Shown here: piece by piece, positions 17,598 to 25,511 of the stretch
How positions within the stretch are numbered: position 1 is the stretch's first letter
How the letters are laid out: each line of letters begins with the position of its first letter
NCBI GenBank assembly: GCA_900546625.1
Contig: URDU01000007.1
Span: forward strand, 1-64,000
Source: an uncultured Lachnobacterium sp.
Lineage (GTDB): Bacteria > Bacillota > Clostridia > Lachnospirales > Lachnospiraceae
Length of the DNA stretch: 64,000 nucleotides
Direction of reading: 5' to 3'
Made by a program: the position numbers and the translations under genes
Notes under the pieces: generated by a model
What the model saw: only the letters and a program-made list of their open reading frames with translations
Databases searched by the model: none
Told to the model about the DNA's origin: nothing

Positions 17598-18650
17598 CTA
17601 CTGGCTTATTGCATACAAAAGCTTCTTGTTCTCTTCATCAAACAGATTCTTTCTGGTAAGAAGCTGATATGATATCTGTTTTTCCTCTACTGAGGACCTC
17701 CTGCCACGAAGCATATCTACCAGCCCTACAACACTTTTGTATCCGGCAGCGAATTCATCCGGTGTGATAAGAGCCTCTGTCCAGCCCGAATCGAGATAAT
17801 ATATGGCCTCTGTTGAGTTTCCTATTCCATATACCAGTGCACCCTGCAGATTATTATCAGAAGCTTCCTTTGCAGCCTCAACCACACTTGCATCATCTAT
17901 CGCAAGGACTATGTCAACCTTTCTCTGTGACTGCAGATTGATTTTCTCTCCGGTGTCTGAAACGCCTGATACAATCCACATCACATCACAGCCACTTTCC
18001 GCGAGAGTATCCTTTATGCCATTGATTCGCTTCTTACAGGCATCGGATTCAGTGCTTTCACAATAGATTCCTATTTTTTTACCTGAAAGTGTTCCGTTGT
18101 TGTCTGCAAGAAGCTTTTTTGCCAGATCTGCACCCATGCTGTACTGGTCAAGCTCCACTGTATTAAGCGGCTTAAAGCTATCGCTTCCCGCCTGGTCTCC
18201 GACTACCATTATCGGTGTCTTTTTATTTATCCGGATAAGGGTATTAAGGCTTTTTTCATCTGTTATTTTTTCTGCTGTCGGCTTGAAAACGACTGCATCA
18301 GCATTTTTATTTATCTCCTGCTTTATGACGTCAACTTCATCTGACATACTGTTCATATTTTCCTTGCTTATCGTGACTACATCCACACCATACTCAGAGG
18401 CCGCCATTTTCATGCCATATTTAAATGCTGCGCTGTGGCTTTCATCCACATCAGCCATCACCACCGCAATGCGCTCCGGTTTCTGATTGAGCTTATTGTA
18501 CGCGATAAAGCCTATCACTATCACAAGCAGTACTCCAAGCAGCAGCTCTGTTATGATGAAGGTTCTCTTATTCTTGCTCATATTTGTCCATTTATTTTTC
18601 ACTGTTACTCTCACACCTCCCATGCAGCAAGGCAATCGTACCTGCATCAT
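17598..18650 (-). CDS. Membrane-anchored sugar-binding protein, probable sensor partner of the histidine kinase
   Basis: A protein of about 350 residues with one N-terminal membrane helix (FIITELLLGVLLVIVIGFIA), without lipobox, followed by a periplasmic-binding-type domain (ERIAVVMADVDESHSAAF to the end). Its start overlaps the kinase stop as ATGA, with GAGGAG 11 bases upstream; a shorter start at MSKNKRTF is possible. Anchored binding proteins encoded beside LytS/YesM-type kinases are known to act as sugar receptors for them, as with XylFII of the Clostridium beijerinckii XylFII-LytS/YesN system. The same arrangement suggests galactose or glucose sensing here. Ligand residues of MglB are not conserved, so the ligand is open. 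Confidence 0.75.
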   Translation of the reverse strand: MMQVRLPCCMGGVRVTVKNKWTNMSKNKRTFIITELLLGVLLVIVIGFIAYNKLNQKPERIAVVMADVDESHSAAFKYGMKMAASEYGVDVVTISKENMNSMSDEVDVIKQEINKNADAVVFKPTAEKITDEKSLNTLIRINKKTPIMVVGDQAGSDSFKPLNTVELDQYSMGADLAKKLLADNNGTLSGKKIGIYCESTESDACKKRINGIKDTLAESGCDVMWIVSGVSDTGEKINLQSQRKVDIVLAIDDASVVEAAKEASDNNLQGALVYGIGNSTEAIYYLDSGWTEALITPDEFAAGYKSVVGLVDMLRGRRSSVEEKQISYQLLTRKNLFDEENKKLLYAISQ

Positions 18651-20440
18651 ACTATATGATGCTCCTCAAATTTAAGCCTGTTTTCCTCTGAATAGACAAT
18701 TGCCGGGATTTTGATTGTCACAACAGTTCCCTCATCAAGCTCACTTTCTATATGCAGGCCATAGCGCTCTCCAAACAGTATCTTTATCCTGTTATTTACA
18801 TTTACAAGTCCCACTCCCGAGCCCTTCTTGTGAACCCTGTCTGTATTTGTCAGTAAAAGCGGGATTTCATCCTCAGGAATGCCCATTCCGTTGTCGGATA
18901 CAGTCATGATGATATCCTCTCCCTCTTTTTGGCCTGAGACCACTATCTCTCCGAAATCGTCCAGCTCTCTGATTCCGTAATTTAGTGCGTTTTCCAAAAT
19001 CGGCTGAAGCACCAGCTTCACCGCACAGTAGTCCATTATTTCCTCGTCTACCTCAAAGCTCACCTCAAATTTGTTCTTATAGCGCACCTTCTGAATATTC
19101 ATATAGCTTTTTGCGTGCAAAAGCTCATCGCGTACAGGTATTATGGTATGTCCCTTCGACAGACTGATACGGAAAAGCTTTGCAAGCTGCGTAATCATAA
19201 ACGAGGCCTCCTCGTTTTTACCTCCTTCAATCATCCATGTGATGGAGTCAAGAGTATTATACAAAAAGTGCGGATTAATCTGGCTTTGAAGCACATCAAG
19301 CTCGCTCTTTCGTCTCTCGTTCTGCTCCCATACGATCTTCTTCATGAGCTCATTGTTCTGCTTATATGAATTACGTATAGAGTATCCCAGATGCCGTATC
19401 TCTGAGGAACCGCCTACATAAATATCTGCTTCATTGCCATTCTCATACCTTTTCACAGAATCATCCAGCTTCATTATCGGCTTTGAAATACGTATAGCTA
19501 TCACTCTGTTTATCCACACAAACATCATAGCCATAATAATCATTATAACAAAAACAAACTGCTTCACATCCGCCATCTTATTGGTAAAGATGGAGTATGG
19601 CATCACACATACAAGCTTCCAGCCTGTGTAGCTGATTGTATCTACCATAATCTTACGATGCACTCCATTCAGATAATCATCATATATACTGTTTTGCGAC
19701 TTTGCCGCAACATCGCTGTTTTCCGGAACATCTCCATCAAACTGTATCTGATGCGGATGGTAAATAATATTGCCATTTGCATCACACAGATAATAATACT
19801 GTCCTTTTCCCGATGTATTTATCCTCTCAAGCATCCTTGATACACTCGAATAATCCATGTCCACAAGCATCACACCCATCTGTGATTCTGAACCGGAGGT
19901 CAGCTCCACGGCACGGCTTGATGATATGACCAGATGATATCTCATGGAACCATCGTCAAACAGATTCTGTACATGAGGTGTTGAAAAATGTATATTTTCC
20001 ATGCGCTCCATAGCTTCTATGAACCAGTCCTGTTTTGTCACATCCGGGTCCTCCTTCTGGGACACAACAGGCTCTGCAGCTATAAGGCTTCCATACTGAT
20101 TATACAAGGCAATACTGCGCAGATATTCCTTGTTTGACTCATAGAGCAGGCTCATGCCATCGTGTATGCTGTCAGACTGCTTTAAAATATCATTCTCCTT
20201 TATTACATTATAATACGCCGCATCCGAAACCTGCCTCATATTGACCAGATAGCTTTCCACACTGTCTATTGTCTGGTCCATCACCTTATGATTGCTCTCT
20301 ATGATACTGTCCTGCGATGCATCGGCAAATTTTATATACATCACCACAACTGTGACAAGCATTATTGCAAACGACAGCAGTGAGAATGAGAGCATTATTA
20401 TGGATTGTATATTGCCTGATTTATACCTTATTCTTCTCAT
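18647..20440 (-). CDS. Sensor histidine kinase, YesM type
   Basis: A kinase of about 597 residues: an N-terminal membrane helix, an extracellular dCache-like domain (about 40-270), a second helix (FVFVIMIIMAMMFVWI), HAMP, the His_kinase phosphoacceptor block with His in QINPHFLYNTLDS, and an ATPase domain with DNGMGIP and GSGVGLVNVNNR. It phosphorylates the response regulator encoded just upstream. The start at 20440 overlaps the regulator gene by 20 bases. The gene order regulator, kinase, anchored binding protein, lipoprotein suggests a multi-component sugar sensor controlling the mgl transporter. The sensed sugar is inferred from context. Confidence 0.88.
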   Translation of the reverse strand: MRRIRYKSGNIQSIIMLSFSLLSFAIMLVTVVVMYIKFADASQDSIIESNHKVMDQTIDSVESYLVNMRQVSDAAYYNVIKENDILKQSDSIHDGMSLLYESNKEYLRSIALYNQYGSLIAAEPVVSQKEDPDVTKQDWFIEAMERMENIHFSTPHVQNLFDDGSMRYHLVISSSRAVELTSGSESQMGVMLVDMDYSSVSRMLERINTSGKGQYYYLCDANGNIIYHPHQIQFDGDVPENSDVAAKSQNSIYDDYLNGVHRKIMVDTISYTGWKLVCVMPYSIFTNKMADVKQFVFVIMIIMAMMFVWINRVIAIRISKPIMKLDDSVKRYENGNEADIYVGGSSEIRHLGYSIRNSYKQNNELMKKIVWEQNERRKSELDVLQSQINPHFLYNTLDSITWMIEGGKNEEASFMITQLAKLFRISLSKGHTIIPVRDELLHAKSYMNIQKVRYKNKFEVSFEVDEEIMDYCAVKLVLQPILENALNYGIRELDDFGEIVVSGQKEGEDIIMTVSDNGMGIPEDEIPLLLTNTDRVHKKGSGVGLVNVNNRIKILFGERYGLHIESELDEGTVVTIKIPAIVYSEENRLKFEEHHIV

Positions 20441-22025
20441 ACTCTGTCCTGTACCTGGATGGGGAAACCCCATACTTTCTCTTAAAAACATAACTGAAAT
20501 AGTTCGGATCCGCATAGCCTACATTCTGGGCTATGACATAGCTCTTGTCATCTGTCTCTACAAGCATTCTGGCTGCCTTATCCATTCTGTAATCAGTCAG
20601 ATACTCCACAAACGAGCTGCCCGTTTCCTTCTTAAACAGACTTGAAAAATACGAGTTAGATACTCCTAATTCTTTACATGTATCGTCAAGCCCCAGGTCC
20701 ACACTCCTGTAATTTCTGTGCACATAATCCTTTGCACTGTCTATGAGCGACTTCTTGGAGTTATATCTGGCATCAGCCATATCATCGTGCAGCCTGCTTG
20801 AAAAATCCAAAAGCCACTGCTTGAGCACCACCGGCTCAAAATTGGAGAGCTCATTATAAAGCCTGCCTACACTTCCCGATATTTCCTGCGCATTTAGCTC
20901 ATTATTGCTCATGAAGTGATATAACTCACTGATCAGCTCCATTACTGCCACATGGTAGTTCTCAAGTGACTGCTGCAACATAAAATTGTGCTGCATATAC
21001 GCTTCAACAGCCTGTCCCACATCCTCTATCTTGCCGATACAAATCATTTTAAATAAATATGACAGCTCATTTCCCTCATCGCCATCCTTTGATATACGTC
21101 GCTGTGGCTCAACCTCTGTCATGTTTATTGCCCTGTTGCTGCCATAAAGCACCCTGTAGGATACTGCCTCCCTCGCACTCTGATAAGAGTTCACCAGCTC
21201 CTGTACATTTTCGCACACCTGTCCGATTCCGACCGTCACCTTTGCCCCCATTACATGATTTACATATTTGCAGAATCTGTCGCACTCATCTGTCAGCTCA
21301 GAGATATCCTCCTGCTGCACAAGCTGGGCTATCATGACCGTATCACCGAGATAGTTAAAAATTCTGCCATTCCAGCGCTCCTTTAAATCAGCCTGCGCCT
21401 GTCTCTCTACTGACACTGCAAGCAGTCTGATATCCATGCCCTGCGGCATCTGACTTGCGGAGGTATGTATGATAATACAGCAGTAATATGGTCCCTCAAG
21501 CACAATCTTATAGTCACGCATGTACCTGCCCAGCTCATTTTCCGGTATGCGTCCCTCGATAAGTGTCGTGTAAAAATTTGACTGCAAAACAGGCAGCGAT
21601 GCTGCATAATACTGCTTCAATATGTCTGTGTTTTTCTTCTCATTCAGCTCATCATCCAGCTTTGTCTTAAGCTTTTTGAATACCTCTGTGATTTCCGCCA
21701 GATTGAGTGGCTTTAGAATATACTCCTCTATCTCGAGATGTACAGCCTCCTTTGCATATTCAAAATCGTCAAATCCTGTGAATAGCAAAAGCTTCGTCGC
21801 AGGAAACCTCTGCCTTATGTTACTGCACAGCTCAAGTCCGTCCATGTAAGGCATACGTATGTCAGTCATCACAACATCCGGCTGCATATCCTCCATCATC
21901 TCAAGCGCCTTGAAGCCATTGCCCGCATGTCCTACCACATGAAAACCAATCTGCTCCCAGGATACCTTTCTCTCGATTACCTCTATTACATCCTCTTCAT
22001 CATCAACCAGTAATAATGTATACAT
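20421..22025 (-). CDS. Response regulator with AraC-type DNA-binding domain, YesN type
   Basis: A 534-residue regulator: a receiver domain at residues 1-125 with the phosphoacceptor Asp in VVMTDIRMPYMDG, a central linker domain, and C-terminal AraC helix-turn-helices (about 430-530, with YVIAQNVGYADPNYFSYVF). It pairs with the downstream YesM-type kinase. A likely target is the mglB promoter region near 26830-26940, which has a weak -35 and TTTTCG-containing repeats as expected for an activator site. A 19-bp perfect palindrome lies in its own leader. Confidence 0.88.
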   Translation of the reverse strand: MYTLLLVDDEEDVIEVIERKVSWEQIGFHVVGHAGNGFKALEMMEDMQPDVVMTDIRMPYMDGLELCSNIRQRFPATKLLLFTGFDDFEYAKEAVHLEIEEYILKPLNLAEITEVFKKLKTKLDDELNEKKNTDILKQYYAASLPVLQSNFYTTLIEGRIPENELGRYMRDYKIVLEGPYYCCIIIHTSASQMPQGMDIRLLAVSVERQAQADLKERWNGRIFNYLGDTVMIAQLVQQEDISELTDECDRFCKYVNHVMGAKVTVGIGQVCENVQELVNSYQSAREAVSYRVLYGSNRAINMTEVEPQRRISKDGDEGNELSYLFKMICIGKIEDVGQAVEAYMQHNFMLQQSLENYHVAVMELISELYHFMSNNELNAQEISGSVGRLYNELSNFEPVVLKQWLLDFSSRLHDDMADARYNSKKSLIDSAKDYVHRNYRSVDLGLDDTCKELGVSNSYFSSLFKKETGSSFVEYLTDYRMDKAARMLVETDDKSYVIAQNVGYADPNYFSYVFKRKYGVSPSRYRTEYEKNKV

Positions 22026-22051
22026 TTATGTCTTCTCCCTGCTATACTGGA

Positions 22052-22070
22052 TAACTATTCCGAATAGTTA
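22052..22070 (-). promoter_or_regulatory. Palindromic site in the leader of the regulator-kinase operon
   Basis: TAACTATTC and GAATAGTTA form a perfect 9-bp dyad around one central base, 26 bp upstream of the response-regulator start. A TATAAT candidate lies just upstream at 22086-22091 on the minus strand. The dyad may be an operator or an RNA hairpin. No regulator can be assigned. Confidence 0.45.
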
Positions 22071-22171
22071 CTCTGTTTATACTATATTATATCATATCAT
22101 ATATTCTTTTGTAGCTTTACATAAACAAAAGTGTAATTCCAAAAGTATAATTGTTCACACCACAAAATTAA

Positions 22172-22200
22172 AGCAGAGATGCCACCCAGACATCTCTGCT
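22172..22200 (-). terminator. Hairpin terminator after mglC
   Basis: A perfect 10-bp stem, AGCAGAGATG with CATCTCTGCT, lies 40 bp after the mglC stop and is followed on the minus strand by TTAATTTTG. It separates the mglBAC operon from the two-component operon. Confidence 0.75.
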
Positions 22201-22240
22201 AATCATTTTGGAAGTATGAAAAAGAAATTTTCTTGCGATA

Positions 22241-23890
22241 TTATTTCTTCTGAACGTATTTCAGACAGTCAAGTGTAACTGCTACAAGAATGATAATTCC
22301 TGAGAATACGAACTGAAGGTTTGTATCAATACCAAGGATTGTAAGAGAGTATGTAAGTGCTGTGAAGATACATACACCGGTTACAACACCTGATATCTTA
22401 CCGATACCACCTGTGAATGATACACCACCAACTACACAGGCTGCGATTGCGTCCATGTCCCAGCCCTGTCCATAAGCTGCTGAACCTGAACCAACCATTC
22501 TTGCACACTCAAGCCATGAACCAAATCCATAGAGGATACCTGCCATAATGAATGCGCCGAGAGTAACTGCAAATACTGAGATACCTGAAACTGCTGCTGC
22601 CTCCGGATTTCCACCGACTGCGTAGAGGTTTTTACCAAATGTTGTCTTGTTCCAGATAAACCATACAATTGCGATTGCTGCTACTGCCCAGATGATGATG
22701 GTTGGGAAACCATTTACCTTTGGAATAATCATGTTAGGGATAACCGGCTCAATAGCACCGAATGAAACTCCCTTTGTAGCATATGTTACGATACCGAAGA
22801 TAACAAGCATGTTGGCCATGGTTGAAATAAACGGATGCATCTTAAACTTCGCTGTAAAAAATCCTGCAATACTTGTGAAGAATGTACAAAGCACGATACA
22901 TGCAAGTAATGCGATAACCACTCTTGCACCTGTTGGTACTCCTGTAAAGTCAAATATATGACCGAATACAGAGCCTGTATTGATACCCTGATGCATGATA
23001 ATTGTGGCTGTTGTCATACCCATACCAACCATTCGTCCAACAGAAAGGTCTGTTCCTGTTAAGAGGATAAGTCCTGCAACACCAAGTGCTAAGAACATTC
23101 TAGGTGAAGCCTGCTGAAGAATATTCAGTATGTTGTTATAAGTCAGAAGAGGTGTGCCCTTCTTTATCGGTGTTATGATACACAGTGCAATGAATATAAG
23201 TATAATCGCAATATAGAGACCATTCTGTAACAGGAAGTTTCTCCTATTGAATGTATACTTGTAATTCTCCCATTTCTGGGCTCTTGTCTCCATAAATGTG
23301 AACTTTGAAAGACGAAGCATATCAATAAGATGATACTTGTAGCTGTATGCCTCATGCTTTCTGTCCTTGATTCTCTGATACTCTTTCTCGAGCTCAAGTT
23401 TCTCATTGGAAATACGATTCTTGTGTACGTAGTTTTCTTCCTTTATCTCAGTGCTGTCTGAGGTCTTTGCCAGAGCAGCCTTGTGTTTTTTATCAAGCTC
23501 TGCCATTCTCTCATTATGAGCAGCAAGTGCCTCTGCCTTTTCTGCCTCACAGCTTGCCTTAACAGCATTGTAATACTTTGAATCAAAGTTTTCCTTTAAG
23601 TAGCTTTCAGCCTTGGCGATGAGCTTTGAAATCTCATCCTTGTTCTTTGCCTCAACAGCCTTTGCCTTTGCAAGCTCTTTCTCGCAGGCTGCTATTTCTG
23701 ACTCCTTCTCGCCCTTTGAAAGAGTTTTATCTCTCTTGATGCCTGCTATCGCTGACTGACACTCTACAACCTTTGTAGTTCCGTCTTTTCTGAGTGCATC
23801 AATTTCTTTTTGTATTCCACCAACATATTCGTCGATAGGCTGGCGCAGAGCTCGCTCCTGCTCAGCCGTTAAAATCTTACTATTAGCCAT
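22241..23890 (-). CDS. mglC: Galactose/methyl-galactoside-type ABC permease with long charged N-terminal extension
   Basis: A 549-residue permease. Residues about 215-549 are a normal MglC/RbsC-type (BPD_transp_2) membrane domain with the family motifs GVAGLILLTGTDLSVGRMVG and VGGVSFTGGIGKISGVVTG. Residues 1-210 are an added, soluble, Lys/Glu/Ala-rich segment that looks like long helices or coiled coil (AACEKELAKAKAVEAKNKDE, EKLELEKEYQRIKDRKHEA). Ordinary MglC proteins are about 330-340 residues and lack this. The first membrane helix starts near residue 221, so the extension should lie in the cytoplasm beside the ATPase. It could modulate transport or bind a partner; that is inference. The gene follows mglA by 18 bp. 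Confidence 0.88.
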   Translation of the reverse strand: MANSKILTAEQERALRQPIDEYVGGIQKEIDALRKDGTTKVVECQSAIAGIKRDKTLSKGEKESEIAACEKELAKAKAVEAKNKDEISKLIAKAESYLKENFDSKYYNAVKASCEAEKAEALAAHNERMAELDKKHKAALAKTSDSTEIKEENYVHKNRISNEKLELEKEYQRIKDRKHEAYSYKYHLIDMLRLSKFTFMETRAQKWENYKYTFNRRNFLLQNGLYIAIILIFIALCIITPIKKGTPLLTYNNILNILQQASPRMFLALGVAGLILLTGTDLSVGRMVGMGMTTATIIMHQGINTGSVFGHIFDFTGVPTGARVVIALLACIVLCTFFTSIAGFFTAKFKMHPFISTMANMLVIFGIVTYATKGVSFGAIEPVIPNMIIPKVNGFPTIIIWAVAAIAIVWFIWNKTTFGKNLYAVGGNPEAAAVSGISVFAVTLGAFIMAGILYGFGSWLECARMVGSGSAAYGQGWDMDAIAACVVGGVSFTGGIGKISGVVTGVCIFTALTYSLTILGIDTNLQFVFSGIIILVAVTLDCLKYVQKK

Positions 23891-23908
23891 ATCTGTCTTC
23901 TCCCTTTA

Positions 23909-25417
23909 TTATAGGTACTTTGCACTGAGTCTCAGCAGTTCTTCCTGATTGGTTTCCTTTGTATTGACAATTCCTGAGAGCCGTCCGTTTGACATGACTC
24001 CGATACGATTTGTTATACCAAGGATCTCAGGCATCTCAGATGAAACTACAATGACTGTCTTACCCTGCTTTGCCATATTGATTATCAGCTCGTAAATCTC
24101 ATATTTGGCACCTACATCAATACCTCTTGTAGGCTCATCCATCATGAATACCTGCGGTCCTCTTTCAAGCCATTTACCAAAGATAACCTTCTGCTGGTTT
24201 CCTCCTGAGAGAGCCGAAATCATATCCTCCGGTCCCATACACTTTGTGTGCATAATTTTTATCTCATCAGAGGTGGCCTTTGTCATCTTGCTGTCTGAAA
24301 GTGCCGGTCCATTCTTATAAGAGCCGAGATTTGCGATTGTTGTGTTAAAGGTGAGGTTTCCCTTAAGGAAAAGTCCATTTGCTTTTCTTTCCTCTGTGAT
24401 AAGTGCGAAGCCATAATCCATAGCCTCCTTTGCACAGGTGAAATTCATAAGCTGGTTCTTAAAATATACTCGTCCTGCAGCTCTTGTCCTGATTCCGAAA
24501 ATCGTCTCAAGAAGTTCTGTACGACCTGCTCCGACAAGTCCGTATAGTCCAAATATCTCCCCCTCATGCACATCAAAGGTGATGTCCTGCAGATGTGGCT
24601 CGTACTTTGTCGAAAGATGCTGTATTGACAAGATTACATCCTTTGGTTTGTTGTCTACCGGAGGGAATCTGTTCTCCAGTACTCGTCCAACCATCGCTGC
24701 AATCAGTTCATTCATATTTGTTTCTTTTGTGCTCTTTGTCATGACCAGATTTCCATCTCGAAGAACCGAAATCTCATCACATATCTCAAAAATCTCATCC
24801 ATCTTGTGAGAAATGTAGATAAGTGAAATGCCCTGGTCACGAAGCATCCTCATCATCTGGAACAGCTTTTCAACCTCCTGTACCGTGAGTGATGATGTAG
24901 GCTCATCCAATACTATAACCTTTGAGTTGTATGATATTGCCTTTGCAATCTCACACATCTGTCGCTGTGATACTGACATGTTTTTCATCGGTTGCTCGAG
25001 ATTAACTGTCATTCCCAGCTTTCTAAATAGCTCGGACGCTTCTTTTTTCATGCGTCCCTCATCAATCATACCAAATGAATTGACCGGATATCTTCCGAGA
25101 AACAGATTGTCTACGACATTTCTCTCAAGACACTGGTTCAACTCCTGATGCACCATTGCTATACCATTTTCCAGTGCATCCTTAGGACCTGAAAAGCTTA
25201 CCTCTTTTCCGTCCAGATATATAGTTCCCTCGTCCTTCTGGTATGTACCAAAAAGACATTTCATCATTGTCGACTTACCGGCTCCGTTCTCCCCCATGAG
25301 ACCCATTACAGTACCTTTTTTCACATCTAGATTGATGTGGTCAAGAACCCTGTTTCGTCCAAATGACTTGCTCATGCCACGAATCGATAAGATGTTTTCA
25401 TTATTCTTATCGCCCAT
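23909..25417 (-). CDS. mglA: Galactose/methyl-galactoside-type ABC ATPase (two ATPase domains)
   Basis: A 502-residue tandem ATPase of the sugar CUT2 class. The first domain has Walker A GENGAGKST and VIVLDEPTSSL. The second has the degenerate P-loop GLVGAGRTE usual for the class, signature LSGGNQQK and FMMDEPTRGIDVG. It drives sugar uptake with the mglC permease and the binding protein encoded upstream. The start at 25417 has AGGAG 8 bases before it; the longer frame to 25492 would cover the intercistronic hairpin. Confidence 0.92.
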   Translation of the reverse strand: MGDKNNENILSIRGMSKSFGRNRVLDHINLDVKKGTVMGLMGENGAGKSTMMKCLFGTYQKDEGTIYLDGKEVSFSGPKDALENGIAMVHQELNQCLERNVVDNLFLGRYPVNSFGMIDEGRMKKEASELFRKLGMTVNLEQPMKNMSVSQRQMCEIAKAISYNSKVIVLDEPTSSLTVQEVEKLFQMMRMLRDQGISLIYISHKMDEIFEICDEISVLRDGNLVMTKSTKETNMNELIAAMVGRVLENRFPPVDNKPKDVILSIQHLSTKYEPHLQDITFDVHEGEIFGLYGLVGAGRTELLETIFGIRTRAAGRVYFKNQLMNFTCAKEAMDYGFALITEERKANGLFLKGNLTFNTTIANLGSYKNGPALSDSKMTKATSDEIKIMHTKCMGPEDMISALSGGNQQKVIFGKWLERGPQVFMMDEPTRGIDVGAKYEIYELIINMAKQGKTVIVVSSEMPEILGITNRIGVMSNGRLSGIVNTKETNQEELLRLSAKYL

Positions 25418-25466
25418 ACTTCCTGCTCCTAACTCTATATTTGCTGTCGTCTGTATACACTTTATT

Positions 25467-25492
25467 TTGGGGAGAGATTTTTCCCTCCCCAA
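25467..25492 (-). terminator. Intercistronic GC-rich hairpin after the binding-protein gene
   Basis: TTGGGGAG (25467-25474) and CTCCCCAA (25485-25492) form an 8-bp stem 20 bp after the mglB-type stop and 50 bp before the mglA start. There is no long U-run (AATAAAG follows on the minus strand). Such hairpins usually act as partial terminators or 3' mRNA stabilisers that raise binding-protein levels over the membrane subunits. Confidence 0.55.
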
Positions 25493-25511
25493 CTAAGTGC
25501 TTTAAATACTT

